Shown here: positions 19,571 through 29,832 of the stretch, piece after piece
Position numbering within the stretch: position 1 is the first letter of the stretch
Layout: the number at the start of each line of letters is the position of its first letter
DNA from: Caballeronia catudaia
GTDB taxonomy: Bacteria > Pseudomonadota > Gammaproteobacteria > Burkholderiales > Burkholderiaceae
NCBI RefSeq assembly: GCF_001544755.2
Contig: NZ_FCOF02000002.1
Location: 186,001-250,000 of the forward strand
DNA: 64,000 nucleotides
Reading direction: 5' to 3'
Translations under genes and position numbers: made by a program
The notes under the pieces: model-generated
Database searches by the model: none
Told to the model about the DNA's origin: nothing
The model's input: only the letters and a program-made list of their open reading frames with translations

Positions 19571-21063
19571 TCGTCATCGCGGTCGTCGGGCGCGGTATTT
19601 CTCGCGCCCGGCTTGCGCACCACGTCATAGCGTGCGAGCGTGCGTTGTCGTGCCGCGGCGTGATCGACGACCGGTTGCGGATAATCCGCGCCGAGCGATA
19701 GCTTCGCCGTTTTGAGCGCATCGGGTTTCGCGAGCCACGGCGCGTGGATATCGCGGTCGGATAAACCTGCGATCTCCGGCACGTAATGACGGATGAACTT
19801 GCCAGCAGCGTCGAACTTTTTCGATTGCGTGACCGGATTGAAGATGCGGAAGTACGGCTGGGCGTCGCAACCGCTCGATGCGGCCCATTGCCAGCCGCCG
19901 TTGTTGTTCGAGAGCTCGAAATCGTTCAGCAGCGCCTCGAAATAAGCTTCGCCGCGCCGCCAGTCGATGCCGAGATCCTTCGTCAGAAAACTCGCCACCA
20001 CCATGCGCAGGCGATTGTGCATATATCCCGATGCATTGATCTGACGCATCGCCGCATCGACGATCGGATAGCCGGTTTGCCCCGCGCACCACGCGGCGAA
20101 GTTCGCGTCGGCGGCGTCGCCGGTTTCCCAGCCGATGCGATCGTATTCCGGCTTGAACGCGCGATGATCCCCGGCCACGCCGACGTGCGGGAAATGGTGC
20201 AGCACGGAGAAATAGAACTCCCGCCAGATCAGCTCGCCCAGCCACGTTTCAGCGCCCTTGTCGCCGTGGCGCTGCGCATCGTGCGCGGTGCGGGCGAGCG
20301 CGCGGATCGACACCGTGCCGTGCCGCAGATGCACGCCGAGATAGCTCGGGCCTCTGAGGGCGGGGAAATCGCGCGTGCGGCCGTAGTCGGACATGCGTTC
20401 GCGGAAGTCGTCGAAAAGCGCGTAGGCCCCGCTCGCGCCCGCCGGAAATGCGGGCGCGAGCGCATCGGCGAAACCGAGCGCGGCCAGCGACGGAAACGCA
20501 TGCCTTATGCGCGTAGGCGGCATGGCCAGCGCGTTCAGATGACCTTCTGACGCATACGGCATCAGCGCATCCGGCGTGAGCGTCTGGAGCCACTTGCGCT
20601 TGTACGGCGTAAAGACGGTGTAGGGCTTGCCGGCGCCTGTCATCACATCGTCATGATCGAAGACGGCCTGATCCTTGAACGTGAAGAACGCGATGTCCTG
20701 ACTCGCCAGCCTGGAGGCGACGGCTTGGTCACGCGTCAGGGCGTCAGGCTCGTAATCGCGATTGGCGAAGACGGCATTCACGCCGCAGTTGCGCGCGAGC
20801 GCCGGAATGTCGTGAACGGGATGTCCATGCAGCACGATCAGCCCGCCGCCCGCCTCGCGCAGCGTGCGCTCCAACTCGACGGCGCTCGCATGGATGAACG
20901 GCACGCGACGATCGTTTTTGGCGAGCGGCGCGAGAATATCGCGATCGAAAACGAAGGCGCACAGCACGCGGCGGCAACGTGTAAGCGCATGATAGAGTGC
21001 AGCATTGTCTGCCGCGCGCAGGTCCCGCCGAAACCAGACCAGACCCACATCAAAGTCGGCCAT
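19567..21063 (-). CDS. phrB: Deoxyribodipyrimidine photolyase (class I)
   Basis: The 498-residue protein starts LVWFRRDLRAADNAALYHAL, the antenna-domain opening of the cryptochrome/photolyase family. The C-terminal FAD domain carries WREFYFSVLHHFPHV, YPIVDAAMRQINASGYMHNR, RMVVASFLTKDLGIDWR and the diagnostic NNNGGWQWAAS. The enzyme uses blue light and FADH- to split cyclobutane pyrimidine dimers. The length is normal. The gene is divergent from yqgE with only 30 bases between starts, and convergent with the Hpt-like gene. Confidence 0.97.
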   Translation of the reverse strand: MADFDVGLVWFRRDLRAADNAALYHALTRCRRVLCAFVFDRDILAPLAKNDRRVPFIHASAVELERTLREAGGGLIVLHGHPVHDIPALARNCGVNAVFANRDYEPDALTRDQAVASRLASQDIAFFTFKDQAVFDHDDVMTGAGKPYTVFTPYKRKWLQTLTPDALMPYASEGHLNALAMPPTRIRHAFPSLAALGFADALAPAFPAGASGAYALFDDFRERMSDYGRTRDFPALRGPSYLGVHLRHGTVSIRALARTAHDAQRHGDKGAETWLGELIWREFYFSVLHHFPHVGVAGDHRAFKPEYDRIGWETGDAADANFAAWCAGQTGYPIVDAAMRQINASGYMHNRLRMVVASFLTKDLGIDWRRGEAYFEALLNDFELSNNNGGWQWAASSGCDAQPYFRIFNPVTQSKKFDAAGKFIRHYVPEIAGLSDRDIHAPWLAKPDALKTAKLSLGADYPQPVVDHAAARQRTLARYDVVRKPGARNTAPDDRDDD

Positions 21064-21093
21064 CTCGCAGCGCCTTTGTTAAAATTCTGAATT

Positions 21094-21672
21094 ATGTCCA
21101 AGACTTCCGATCGCATCAATTTGACGAATCAGTTCCTGATCGCCATGCCATCCATGGTCGATCCGACGTTTTCGGGAACGGTGGTCTATCTTTGCGATCA
21201 CACCGAGAAAGGTGCGCTCGGCCTCGTCATCAATAGGCCGACCGACATCGATCTCCAGTCGCTTTTCAATCGCATCGATCTGAAGCTCGAGATCGAGCCG
21301 CTCGTCCATTTGCCCGTGTATTTCGGCGGTCCCGTGCAGACCGAGCGCGGCTTCGTGCTGCACGAAGCGGGCGAGGGCGAGCCCTATAGCTCGTCGATGA
21401 GCGTGCCCGGCGGCCTCGCCATGACCACGTCGAAAGACGTGCTCGAAGCGGTCGCGAGCGGCAAGGGCCCCGAGCGCTTCCTGCTCACGCTGGGTCACGC
21501 CGGCTGGGGCGCGGGCCAGCTCGAAGAAGAAATCTCGAAGAACGGCTGGCTTACCGTGGAAGCCGATCCGCGCATCATCTTCGACGTGCCCGCCGAAGAC
21601 CGGCTGGAGGCGGCGCTCTCGCTGCTCGGCGTGTCGCGCTCGATGTTGTCCGGCGAAGCAGGGCACGCATGA
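21094..21672 (+). CDS. yqgE: YqgE/AlgH family protein (UPF0301)
   Basis: The 192-residue protein begins with the family start [20 protein letters not shown] and continues [20 protein letters not shown], which defines DUF179/UPF0301. Its C-terminal [19 protein letters not shown] is also conserved. The biochemical role is not established. It is the first gene of the likely unit yqgE-ruvX-pyrR-pyrB-pyrX-plsC, with overlaps of 4 and 14 bases between the first three. No ribosome site precedes the ATG, and an A/T-rich box lies only about nine bases upstream. Confidence 0.93.
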   Translation: MSKTSDRINLTNQFLIAMPSMVDPTFSGTVVYLCDHTEKGALGLVINRPTDIDLQSLFNRIDLKLEIEPLVHLPVYFGGPVQTERGFVLHEAGEGEPYSSSMSVPGGLAMTTSKDVLEAVASGKGPERFLLTLGHAGWGAGQLEEEISKNGWLTVEADPRIIFDVPAEDRLEAALSLLGVSRSMLSGEAGHA

Positions 21673-22115
21673 GCCGCGAGGCCACGCTGCTGGCATTCGA
21701 TTACGGCGAGAAGCGCATCGGGGTCGCCGTCGGCAATACGTTCACGAAGCACGCCCGCGCGCTCGTCACGGTGCAAAATCTCAGCCGCGAACATCGCTTC
21801 GTCGAAGTGGGCAAGCTGCTCGACGAATGGAAACCCGACGCCGTGGTCGTCGGCATGCCGATGCATCCCGATGGCACGCCGCATGAAATGAGCGCACTCG
21901 CCAAGCGCTTCGGCAATCAACTGAACGGCCGTTTCAACGTGCCCGTGCAATGGGTGGACGAGCGTTATTCGTCCGTCGACGCCAAGGCCGAGCTGCGCGA
22001 GCGCGGCGTGCGCGTCAATGCGCGCGGCCGCTTCGACGAGATCGACGCCGAAGCCGCCCGCGTCATCCTTCAACAATATCTCGACGGACTTGCCGACGAT
22101 CATGAGTTCCATTGA
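21669..22115 (+). CDS. ruvX: Holliday-junction resolvase-like protein RuvX/YqgF
   Basis: The 148-residue protein has the RNase H-fold start [17 protein letters not shown] with the first catalytic aspartate. It also has [17 protein letters not shown] and the second acidic motif [19 protein letters not shown]. Members act in 16S rRNA 5'-end maturation (YqgF) and were proposed as alternative junction resolvases. The start overlaps yqgE by 4 bases (ATGA), so the two are coupled. The length is normal. Confidence 0.95.
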   Translation: MSREATLLAFDYGEKRIGVAVGNTFTKHARALVTVQNLSREHRFVEVGKLLDEWKPDAVVVGMPMHPDGTPHEMSALAKRFGNQLNGRFNVPVQWVDERYSSVDAKAELRERGVRVNARGRFDEIDAEAARVILQQYLDGLADDHEFH

Positions 22116-22617
22116 CGCCGAGGCGCTGTATCGCGCGCTCGTCGACCAGATTCGCTTGGCGTTCGGATCGTCGTTCGCAGAGAACGATGGCCCCGTGCTC
22201 GCGGGCATCTACAGCGGCGGCGTGTGGCTGGCCGAGCGGCTCGCCAAAGACCTGAACGCGCCGAGCTTCGGCGTGGTGAACGTGGCGCTGCATCGCGACG
22301 ACTACGCGAAGAAGGGTCTGCACAGCCAGGCGCGCCCGACCGACTTGCCGTTCGATGTGAATGGCCGTCGCATCGTGCTCATCGACGACGTGCTGTCCAC
22401 GGGCCGCACCGTGCGCGCGGCGGTCAACGAGCTGTACGACTACGGCCGTCCGGCGTCGATCGATCTCGCGGTGCTCGCCGATCGCGGCGGGCGCGAAATG
22501 CCGATCGGCGCGCGCTTCACCGGCGGCACGGTCGATGTTCCGGCGAGTGCCAATCTCGTGCTCGCGCGCCGCGACGACAACACGTTCACTTTCACGACCG
22601 AGCCGCGCGCAAACTGA
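22102..22617 (+). CDS. pyrR: Pyrimidine operon regulator / uracil phosphoribosyltransferase PyrR
   Basis: The ATG at 22102 overlaps the ruvX stop by 14 bases and gives [18 protein letters not shown]..., a 171-residue phosphoribosyltransferase-fold protein. The PRPP-binding motif [18 protein letters not shown] is clear, and [20 protein letters not shown] is typical of PyrR. In Gram-positives PyrR is an RNA-binding attenuator. In proteobacteria it sits at the head of pyrB-pyrC' as here, but its regulatory action is less clear. I see no obvious anti-terminator pair in the 40-base gap before pyrB. Confidence 0.94.
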   Translation: MSSIDAEALYRALVDQIRLAFGSSFAENDGPVLAGIYSGGVWLAERLAKDLNAPSFGVVNVALHRDDYAKKGLHSQARPTDLPFDVNGRRIVLIDDVLSTGRTVRAAVNELYDYGRPASIDLAVLADRGGREMPIGARFTGGTVDVPASANLVLARRDDNTFTFTTEPRAN

Positions 22618-22657
22618 CGCGCGCTCGCGTTTCTCAAAGAAACACCCGGGATTCATC

Positions 22658-23695
22658 ATGAACATCGCCACCCAGGGCGCAGCCGGATCGGGCGCGCCGT
22701 CATCGGAAAAGAGCGCCGACACGTTCCGGTACGGCTTTCTCAAGGGCAATCCGCAGCTCACGAAAAACGGCGAGCTGAAGCACCTGCTCACCATCGAAGG
22801 GCTGCCGCGCTCGATAGTCACGCATATTCTCGATACCGCCGAGCAGTTCGTAAGTGTTACCGATCGCGAGGTGAAGAAGGTGCCGCTCCTGCGCGGCAAG
22901 TCGGTGTTCAACCTCTTCTTCGAGAACTCGACGCGCACGCGCACCACGTTCGAGATCGCGGCGAAGCGTCTTTCGGCGGACGTGCTGAATCTGAACATCA
23001 ACGCATCGTCGACGAGCAAGGGCGAATCGCTGCTCGACACCATCAACAATCTCTCCGCGATGCACGCCGACATGTTCGTCGTGCGTCACGCGTCGAGCGG
23101 CGCGCCGTATCTGATCGCCGAGCATTGCGCGCCGCACGTGCACGTGATCAATGCGGGCGATGGCCGTCACGCGCACCCGACGCAGGGTCTGCTCGACATG
23201 TACACGATCCGCCATTACAAGCGCGACTTCACGAAGCTGCGCGTGGCGATCGTCGGCGACATTCTGCATTCGCGCGTCGCGCGCTCGGACATTCATGCGC
23301 TCACGACACTCGGCGTGCCCGAAGTGCGCGCGATCGGTCCGCGCACGCTCTTGCCGGGCAATCTCGATCAGATGGGCGTGCACGTCTATCACAACCTCGA
23401 CGAAGGGCTGAAGGGCGTCGACGTGATCATCATGCTGCGCCTGCAGAACGAGCGCATGAGCGGCGCGCTGCTGCCTTCCGCGCAGGAGTATTTCAAGAGC
23501 TGGGGATTGACGCCCGAGCGCCTCGCGCTCGCCGCGCCCGACGCGATCGTGATGCACCCCGGCCCGATGAACCGCGGCGTCGAAATCGACTCGCAAGTGG
23601 CCGACGGCCCGCAGTCGGTCATTCTGAATCAGGTGACTTTCGGCATCGCCGTGCGCATGGCGGTGATGGGCATCGTGGCTGGGAATAGCGACTAA
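22658..23695 (+). CDS. pyrB: Aspartate carbamoyltransferase catalytic subunit PyrB
   Basis: The ATG at 22658 gives a 345-residue protein. The carbamoyl-phosphate loop [19 protein letters not shown] is intact, as are [12 protein letters not shown] and [12 protein letters not shown]. The N-terminal ~35 residues (up to [12 protein letters not shown]) extend beyond the enteric enzyme, as is usual where PyrB pairs with a dead dihydroorotase instead of PyrI. It catalyses the first committed step of pyrimidine synthesis. pyrX starts two bases after its stop, so the two chains are made together. Confidence 0.97.
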   Translation: MNIATQGAAGSGAPSSEKSADTFRYGFLKGNPQLTKNGELKHLLTIEGLPRSIVTHILDTAEQFVSVTDREVKKVPLLRGKSVFNLFFENSTRTRTTFEIAAKRLSADVLNLNINASSTSKGESLLDTINNLSAMHADMFVVRHASSGAPYLIAEHCAPHVHVINAGDGRHAHPTQGLLDMYTIRHYKRDFTKLRVAIVGDILHSRVARSDIHALTTLGVPEVRAIGPRTLLPGNLDQMGVHVYHNLDEGLKGVDVIIMLRLQNERMSGALLPSAQEYFKSWGLTPERLALAAPDAIVMHPGPMNRGVEIDSQVADGPQSVILNQVTFGIAVRMAVMGIVAGNSD

Positions 23696-23697
23696 AC

Positions 23698-24975
23698 ATG
23701 AAGATTCAAATTCAAAACGGCACGCTCATCGATCCGGCAGCGGGCACGGAAGAACGCAAGGACGTGTTCATCGCGGCGGGCAGGATCGTCGGCCTCGGCG
23801 AGGCGCCCGCGGATTTCAACGCGGCGAAGGTCATCGACGCGAGCGGGCTTTACATCGCGCCGGGCTTCGTCGATCTGTCCGCGCGCCTGCGCGAACCGGG
23901 CTTCGAGCACAAGGCGACGCTTGAATCCGAAATGGCCGCCGCGATGGCGGGCGGCGTGACGAGCCTCGTGTGCCCGCCCGACACCGATCCGACGCTCGAC
24001 GAGCCCGGTCTCGTCGAAATGCTGAAGTTCCGGGCACAGAAGCTGCATCTGGCGCATGTGTATCCGCTCGGCGCGCTCACGATGGGTCTCAAAGGCGAGG
24101 CTATCACCGAGATGGTCGAACTGACCGAAGCGGGCTGCGTCGGCTTCTCGCAGGCGGATAACCCGATCGTCGATACGCGCACGCTACAGCGCGCGCTGCA
24201 ATACGCGACGACTTACGGCTACACCGTGTGGCTGCGCCCGCAGGACGCGTACATGTCGAAGGGCGGCGTGGCGGCGAGCGGCGCGGTTGCGTCGCGGCTC
24301 GGGCTGTCGGGCGTGCCGGTAGCGGCGGAGACCATCGCGCTGCATACCATCTTCGAACTGATGCGCGTGACGGGCGCGCGCGTGCACCTGTCGCATCTGT
24401 CGTCGGCGGCGGGCGTCGAGCTCGTGCGCGCGGCAAAGTCCGAAGGGCTCGCCGTGACCTGCGACGTGACGATCAATCACGTGCATCTGACCGATATCGA
24501 CATCGGCTATTTCGATTCGCAATTCCGTCTCGATCCGCCGCTGCGTCAGCAACGCGACCGCGACGCGATTCGCGCGGGCCTGGCCGATGGCACCATCGAC
24601 GCGATCTGCTCCGATCACACGCCGCTCGACGACGACGAGAAGCTTCTGCCCTTCGCCGAAGCGACGCCGGGCGCGACCGGGCTCGAACTGTTGCTGTCGC
24701 TGACGGTGAAGTGGGCGCGTGAAGCGAACGTGCCGCTCGTGAAGGCGCTGGCGCGCATCACGTCCGCGCCAGCCGACGTGCTGAAACTGCCCGCGGGCCG
24801 CATCACGACGGGCGCGCTCGCCGATCTCTGCGTGTTCGATGCATCGGGCGACTGGCGCGTCGATCCGCAGAAGCTCAAGAGCCAGGGCCGCAATACGCCG
24901 TTCCTCGGCTATGAACTGCCAGCGCGCGTGCGGGCGACGCTCGTCGGCGGACACGTCGCTTACGAGAGCCGCTGA
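23698..24975 (+). CDS. pyrX: Dihydroorotase-like PyrX (PyrC'), non-catalytic partner of PyrB
   Basis: The 425-residue protein has the class I dihydroorotase fold: GFVDLSARLREPG near the start, TCDVTINHVHLTD in the middle, and IDAICSDHTPLDDDEKLLPFAEATPG (residues ~300-325) near the end. Active members have HxH in the first motif (DxHVHLREPG). Here these positions are Ser61 and Arg63, so the zinc site cannot form. The known parallel is the PyrC' subunit of Pseudomonas, which is inactive but required to assemble active PyrB dodecamers. The tight link to pyrB fits that role, and a true dihydroorotase should be encoded elsewhere. Confidence 0.9.
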   Translation: MKIQIQNGTLIDPAAGTEERKDVFIAAGRIVGLGEAPADFNAAKVIDASGLYIAPGFVDLSARLREPGFEHKATLESEMAAAMAGGVTSLVCPPDTDPTLDEPGLVEMLKFRAQKLHLAHVYPLGALTMGLKGEAITEMVELTEAGCVGFSQADNPIVDTRTLQRALQYATTYGYTVWLRPQDAYMSKGGVAASGAVASRLGLSGVPVAAETIALHTIFELMRVTGARVHLSHLSSAAGVELVRAAKSEGLAVTCDVTINHVHLTDIDIGYFDSQFRLDPPLRQQRDRDAIRAGLADGTIDAICSDHTPLDDDEKLLPFAEATPGATGLELLLSLTVKWAREANVPLVKALARITSAPADVLKLPAGRITTGALADLCVFDASGDWRVDPQKLKSQGRNTPFLGYELPARVRATLVGGHVAYESR

Positions 24976-24977
24976 TC

Positions 24978-25778
24978 ATGACGCTCGTGTTGCGCAAACT
25001 GCGGCTCGCCGTTCACCTGCTGCGCGGCATGTGGATCGTCGCGACGCGTTTTCCGCGCGCGTCGGCGCGCGAGCGCATGACGTCGAATCGCGCGTGGTCG
25101 CTCGAGATGTTGCGGCTGTCGGGCATGAAGCTCGTCGTCCATAACGACGAAGCGCGGCTCGATAGCGGCGTGCTCGTCGTTGGCAATCACATCTCGTGGA
25201 TCGACATCTATGTGATCAACGCGTGGCGTCCGACGCCGTTCGTGTCGAAGGCGGAGATCCGCAAGTGGCCGGTCGTCGGCTGGCTCGCGCAACAACTGGG
25301 CACGGTGTTCGTGCAGCGCGAGAAGCGCAGCGATGCGAAGCGCATCATGCACGAGCTGGCGGAACGCCTGCACGCCGGTGAGCTGATGTGCGTGTTCCCC
25401 GAAGGCACGACGACCGATGGTCAGTCGCTGCTGCCGTTTCACGCGAACATGTTTCAGGCGGCGGTGTCGGCGTCGTGTCCGGTGCAGCCGGTCTGCCTGA
25501 TGTACGAGGATGCGCAGGGCAGGCAGTCGACCGCGCCCGCGTATATCGGCGACATGACGCTCGACGCTTCGCTCAGTGCGCTCTTGCGCGCGGCGCCGCT
25601 CACCGCGCATCTGTATGTGTGCGATCCGCTTGCGCCGGGCGCGGACCGGCGCGTGCTCGCGAGCGAGGCGCAGGCCGCGGTCGATACGGCGTTGCAGCGC
25701 ATGCGCGGTGCGCCGGCCGTGGTCGAAACGATGGCGGAGATGCCGCTCACTTCTTCATCGCGCAACTCACCTGCGTGA
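24978..25778 (+). CDS. plsC: 1-acyl-sn-glycerol-3-phosphate acyltransferase (PlsC family)
   Basis: The 266-residue protein has the four-block acyltransferase signature. GNHISWIDIYVIN near residue 70 is the catalytic NHxxxxD block, FVSKAEIRKWPVVGW and GTVFVQR are the second, and VFPEGTTTDG is the third. It adds the second acyl chain to lysophosphatidate at the inner membrane, or acts on a related acceptor. It starts two bases after pyrX. Its last 32 bases overlap the convergent apaH gene. Confidence 0.92.
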   Translation: MTLVLRKLRLAVHLLRGMWIVATRFPRASARERMTSNRAWSLEMLRLSGMKLVVHNDEARLDSGVLVVGNHISWIDIYVINAWRPTPFVSKAEIRKWPVVGWLAQQLGTVFVQREKRSDAKRIMHELAERLHAGELMCVFPEGTTTDGQSLLPFHANMFQAAVSASCPVQPVCLMYEDAQGRQSTAPAYIGDMTLDASLSALLRAAPLTAHLYVCDPLAPGADRRVLASEAQAAVDTALQRMRGAPAVVETMAEMPLTSSSRNSPA

Positions 25779-26601
25779 GCACGCGTTGCGCGGGATCGGC
25801 GGCCATGCGCACCGCCGATAGTTTATTGCCCCACACGCAGCCCGAGTCGAGACAGAGCACGTCGTCGCGAATCATCAGGCCGAGCGCGGCCCAATGGCCG
25901 AACACGATCGTGACGTCCTGCGTGCGGCGGCCCGGCACGTCGAACCACGGCATGTGGCCGGGCGGCGCGGCATCGGGGCCGCCGTTGTTGGCGAATTCCA
26001 TCGCGCCTTCGGGCGTGCAGAAGCGGATTCGCGTCAGCGCGTTATAGATCACGCGCAGCCGATCCATGCCCGTCAGCGTGTCTTCCCACCGATGCGGCTC
26101 GTTGCCGTAGAGCGCCGCGAGCGTCTCTTTCCAGTTCGGCGCGCGCAATGCCTGCTCCAGCTCGTGCGCGAGTTCCATCGTCATCGTCGCGTCCCATTGC
26201 GGGAGCACGCCTGCGTGGACCATCAGGATGTCGTTCTCAAAATGCGCGACGGGCTTGTGCCGCACCCATTCGATCAGATCGGCGGCGTCGGGCGCGTCGA
26301 GGATGTCATCGAGCGTGTCGCCTTTCTTCGGCTTGCGCAAACCCGCCGCGACTGAGAGTAGGTTCAGATCGTGGTTGCCGAGCACGACGGTCGCGCGCGA
26401 GCCGAGCGCGATCACCTCGCGCAGCGTCTGCAATGACTTGGGCCCGCGGTTGATCAGGTCGCCGGCGAACCACAGCGGCGTGCCGGGCTCGGGCGCGGCT
26501 TTTTTCAGAAGACGCTGGTACGGGTCGCAGCAGCCCTGGAGATCGCCGAAAGCGAGAGGGGCGTGCGAGATGTCGATGCTGGAGGTGAGGGCGTCGGTCA
26601 T
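25747..26601 (-). CDS. apaH: Symmetrical bis(5'-nucleosyl)-tetraphosphatase ApaH
   Basis: The 284-residue protein carries the metallophosphatase motifs FGDLQGCCDPY, FAGDLINRGPKS, VVLGNHDLNLL and MVHAGVLPQWD, with FGHWAALG near the end. It hydrolyses Ap4A to two ADP and also removes NpnN caps from RNA 5' ends. The coding end overlaps plsC by 32 bases on the opposite strand. In Burkholderia this gene lies at the edge of the O-antigen cluster, which starts on the other strand right after its promoter region here. Confidence 0.96.
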   Translation of the reverse strand: MTDALTSSIDISHAPLAFGDLQGCCDPYQRLLKKAAPEPGTPLWFAGDLINRGPKSLQTLREVIALGSRATVVLGNHDLNLLSVAAGLRKPKKGDTLDDILDAPDAADLIEWVRHKPVAHFENDILMVHAGVLPQWDATMTMELAHELEQALRAPNWKETLAALYGNEPHRWEDTLTGMDRLRVIYNALTRIRFCTPEGAMEFANNGGPDAAPPGHMPWFDVPGRRTQDVTIVFGHWAALGLMIRDDVLCLDSGCVWGNKLSAVRMAADPAQRVLTQVSCAMKK

Positions 26602-26942
26602 GCAGAAAAGTGCGCGTGAAGCACCGGAGCGCGGCCTGATTGGGACATTCGGGATTATGAAACAAAGGGCTAACGCTGTCTTTTCGTACGAAAGTCCGGG
26701 ACAACGTCACAAATTGCAACCTGGTGCAACCGTCGGGCGTAGCTGTATCAAGTTGTTAGCCATGTCGTTTTTGCTTTGCTCGGCCGTATAATAAACGGTT
26801 GACCGGAACTGGGCCGGACCTCGTACGCATTCGGGGCTGGTCAGAAGCTCCGCGCAACTGCGGGGCAGCACGGGCGCACATTCTTGGTCTGCGCGTAAGG
26901 ACCTTCAATTCTTGAGACTGTAGGCAGCAGAAGAGGACTTTC
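26602..26942 (+). promoter_or_regulatory. apaH-rfbB intergenic region with promoter of the O-antigen operon and ~145-base leader
   Basis: A perfect TATAAT lies at 26787-26792 (GTATAATAAACGG), without a good -35 hexamer at the right distance. Transcription from there would give a leader of about 145 bases before rfbB. The region is noticeably A/T-richer than its surroundings. GGGCGTAGCTG at 26735-26745 resembles the ops/JUMPstart core but lies upstream of the -10 box, so it is not an ops element for this promoter. An AGAGGACTTTC ribosome site precedes the rfbB ATG. Confidence 0.55.
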
Positions 26943-27995
26943 ATGATTCTTGTGACAGGCGGCGCCGGATTCATCGGCGCAAATTTCGTTTTGGATTGGC
27001 TCAAAGGGTCTGATGAACCCGTCCTGAACGTCGACAAGCTGACTTACGCCGGCAATCTCGAAACGCTCAAGCCGCTTGCAGGAAATCCAAAACACGTCTT
27101 TGCGCGAGTCGATATCTGTGATCGTCAGGCGATCGACGCGCTGCTGGCCGAGCACAAGCCGCGCGCCATTCTGCATTTTGCTGCTGAAAGTCACGTCGAC
27201 CGCTCGATTCATGGTCCGGCGGATTTCGTACAGACGAATATCGTCGGTACGTTCACGCTTCTCGAAGCCACGCGTGCTTACTGGCAGGCAATGGCACCGC
27301 AGGAAAAAGCCGCGTTTCGTTTTCTGGCGGTTTCCACTGATGAGGTATTCGGCTCGCTAGGTTCGGAGGATCCGCAGTTCTCGGAAACCACGCCCTACGC
27401 GCCCAACAGTCCCTATTCAGCCTCCAAGGCGGCGTCGGACCACCTCGTGCGAGCCTACCATCATACTTATGGTTTGCCGACGCTCACCACGAATTGCTCG
27501 AACAATTACGGCCCATATCACTTCCCGGAGAAACTGATTCCGCTCGTTATCACCCGCGCGCTTGCTGGCGAGCCGCTGCCTGTGTATGGCGACGGAAAGA
27601 ACGTGCGTGACTGGCTCTATGTCAGCGATCACTGCGCGGCGATTCGCCGCGTGCTCGAACAGGGAAAGGTGGGCGAAACGTACAACATCGGCGGCTGGAA
27701 CGAAAAGGCGAACATCGACGTGGTCAATACGCTGTGCGATCTCCTCGATGAATTGCGGCCGAAGGAGAACGGGTCCTATCGCGAACAGATTTCCTTTGTG
27801 AAGGATCGGCCGGGCCACGATCAGCGCTACGCGATTGACGCGCGCAAGCTCGAACGTGAACTCGGCTGGAAACCGGCGGAAACGTTCGAAACGGGTCTGC
27901 GCAAAACGGTGCAGTGGTATCTCGGCAACCGCGAATGGTGGGAGCACGTGACATCGGGTGAATATCGCAGGGTGGAGTCGCTTGGGAATGAGTAA
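26943..27995 (+). CDS. rfbB: dTDP-glucose 4,6-dehydratase
   Basis: The 350-residue short-chain dehydrogenase-fold protein has the NAD-binding [35 protein letters not shown] with the catalytic Thr-Asp-Glu, and [19 protein letters not shown] with Tyr and Lys. It converts dTDP-glucose to dTDP-4-keto-6-deoxyglucose, the branch point for dTDP-L-rhamnose and for 4-amino-6-deoxy sugars. It is the first gene of a long operon. The next gene overlaps it by 8 bases. Confidence 0.98.
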   Translation: MILVTGGAGFIGANFVLDWLKGSDEPVLNVDKLTYAGNLETLKPLAGNPKHVFARVDICDRQAIDALLAEHKPRAILHFAAESHVDRSIHGPADFVQTNIVGTFTLLEATRAYWQAMAPQEKAAFRFLAVSTDEVFGSLGSEDPQFSETTPYAPNSPYSASKAASDHLVRAYHHTYGLPTLTTNCSNNYGPYHFPEKLIPLVITRALAGEPLPVYGDGKNVRDWLYVSDHCAAIRRVLEQGKVGETYNIGGWNEKANIDVVNTLCDLLDELRPKENGSYREQISFVKDRPGHDQRYAIDARKLERELGWKPAETFETGLRKTVQWYLGNREWWEHVTSGEYRRVESLGNE

Positions 27996-28917
27996 GGGCG
28001 AACGGACCGCGCCCGTGATTCTGATCACGGGCGCGGGCGGGCAGGTCGGCACCGAGCTAATCCGCGGCATGAGTTTGCTGGGGCGCGTGGTCGCCGTTAC
28101 GCGGAGCGAATGCGATCTGGGCCGGTCGGAGCAAGTCGAGTCGATGATGAACGAAGTCGGGCCGGCCGTGATACTGAATGCGGGCGGCTACACGGAAGTC
28201 GATCGCGCAGAGAGTGACAGCGTGATAGCCCATCGCGTGAACGCGGAGGCGCCGGGTGTTCTCGCGCGTGCGGCGTCGAGAATGGATGCGCTCCTGGTGC
28301 ACTACTCGACCGACTACGTATTCAGCGGCGAAAAGGCCACCGCCTACACCGAAGAGGACGAGCCCAATCCGTTGTCCGTGTATGGCGAAAGCAAGCTGGC
28401 TGGCGAGCGCGCCGTCATGGAAGCGGGCGGCAAGCATTACATTTTTCGTACGAGTTGGGTCTTCGGTCTGCGCGGCGCCAACTTTTTGAAGTCGATCGCG
28501 CGAGCCGCACGCACGCGCGACGCTTTGTCGGTCGTGGCTGACCAGTTTGGCGCGCCAACGTCGGCGGCGCTCGTTGCGGATGTCACGGCGCTGGCGGTGC
28601 GGGCTTATCTGCGGGACGACCGTCCGCTTGCGAACGGCGTCTATCATCTTGCGGCTTCGGGTGAGACGAATTGGTACGATTACTCGCGGTTCATCGTCGA
28701 TACGCTCTCGCGCGCCGGCGTGCCGATGTCTACCGCCGTCGATGCCATCCGCAGCATCGGGGCAGCCGACTATCCGACCGCAGCGCGCCGTCCGGCCAAT
28801 TCGCGGCTCGATACATCGAAGCTGCGAAAGGCATTGGGCGTGGAGTTTCCCCAGTGGGAAGCTGGCGTTCGAGACGTTCTGCTGCAGATTGCCGCGTCGA
28901 AAGACGTTCTGCAATGA
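27988..28917 (+). CDS. rfbD: dTDP-4-dehydrorhamnose reductase
   Basis: The ATG at 27988 lies inside the rfbB end (8-base overlap) after GGTGGAG. The 309-residue protein has [26 protein letters not shown] and [13 protein letters not shown] (Tyr-Lys catalytic pair). It reduces dTDP-4-keto-L-rhamnose to dTDP-L-rhamnose, the last step of the pathway. The gene order here is B-D-A-C, as in enteric rfb loci. Confidence 0.96.
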   Translation: MSKGERTAPVILITGAGGQVGTELIRGMSLLGRVVAVTRSECDLGRSEQVESMMNEVGPAVILNAGGYTEVDRAESDSVIAHRVNAEAPGVLARAASRMDALLVHYSTDYVFSGEKATAYTEEDEPNPLSVYGESKLAGERAVMEAGGKHYIFRTSWVFGLRGANFLKSIARAARTRDALSVVADQFGAPTSAALVADVTALAVRAYLRDDRPLANGVYHLAASGETNWYDYSRFIVDTLSRAGVPMSTAVDAIRSIGAADYPTAARRPANSRLDTSKLRKALGVEFPQWEAGVRDVLLQIAASKDVLQ

Positions 28918-28950
28918 GGCGAGCGTTCTAGTGTATTGGAGAAAATAAAC

Positions 28951-29832
28951 ATGAATAGAAAAGGAATCATCCTCGCCGGTGGCTCCGGAACGCGCCTGTA
29001 TCCGATCACGCGATCCGTGTCGAAGCAGCTTCTGCCGGTCTACGACAAGCCGATGATTTACTACCCGCTGTGCACTCTGATGCTGGCGGGTATTCGCGAT
29101 ATTCTGATCATTTCCACGCCGCAGGACACGCCGCGCTTCGTCGAAATGCTCGGCGATGGTTCGCGCTGGGGGCTCAATCTCCAATACGCGGTGCAAGAGC
29201 GACCCGACGGTATTGCGCAGGCGTTCATCATCGGGCGCGATTTCATCGGCAGCGACCCGTCCGCGCTCATCCTCGGCGACAACATTTTCTACGGTCACGA
29301 TTTGCAGATTCGCGCGCAGCGAGCGGCGGCGCGCACTGAGGGATCAACGGTTTTCGCTTATCACGTCCAGGATCCCGAACGATACGGCGTCGTGGAATTC
29401 GACTCGTCGTTCCGTGCTTTGTCGCTGGAAGAAAAGCCATCCGTGCCGAAGTCGAACTACGCGGTGACCGGCTTGTATTTCTACGACAACCAGGTCTGCG
29501 ACATCGCTGCGAGCATCAAACCGTCCGCGCGCGGCGAACTCGAAATCACCGACGTGAATCTCGCCTACATGGCGAAAAAATCGCTGAACGTCGAAATCAT
29601 GGGCCGCGGCTACGCGTGGCTCGACACGGGCACCCATGACTCGCTGCAGGAGGCGTCCGTGTTCATCGCGACGCTGCAAAAGCGGCAAGGGCTGATGGTG
29701 GCGTGTCCTGAAGAAATCGCGTTCCGCAACCGCTGGATTTCCGCCGAAACATTGCAGAAACTCGCCGCCGAATTGTCCAAGAATGGCTACGGTCAGTATC
29801 TGCAGCGTGTCTTCAAGGAGTCGGTCGCATGA
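28951..29832 (+). CDS. rfbA: Glucose-1-phosphate thymidylyltransferase
   Basis: ATG 28951 follows GGAGA at good distance; an in-frame TTG 15 bases earlier is less likely. The 293-residue protein opens [31 protein letters not shown] (residues 4-34), the nucleotidyltransferase signature with the catalytic Arg/Lys. It contains [10 protein letters not shown] and ends with the RmlA-type tail. It makes dTDP-glucose from glucose-1-phosphate and dTTP, the first step of dTDP-rhamnose synthesis. The 3' end overlaps rfbC by 4 bases. Confidence 0.98.
   Translation: MNRKGIILAGGSGTRLYPITRSVSKQLLPVYDKPMIYYPLCTLMLAGIRDILIISTPQDTPRFVEMLGDGSRWGLNLQYAVQERPDGIAQAFIIGRDFIGSDPSALILGDNIFYGHDLQIRAQRAAARTEGSTVFAYHVQDPERYGVVEFDSSFRALSLEEKPSVPKSNYAVTGLYFYDNQVCDIAASIKPSARGELEITDVNLAYMAKKSLNVEIMGRGYAWLDTGTHDSLQEASVFIATLQKRQGLMVACPEEIAFRNRWISAETLQKLAAELSKNGYGQYLQRVFKESVA

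Noticed and set aside
26735..26745. Possible ops/JUMPstart element before rfbB
   Set aside because: Two of nine core positions differ and it lies upstream of the -10 box, so it would not be transcribed from that promoter.
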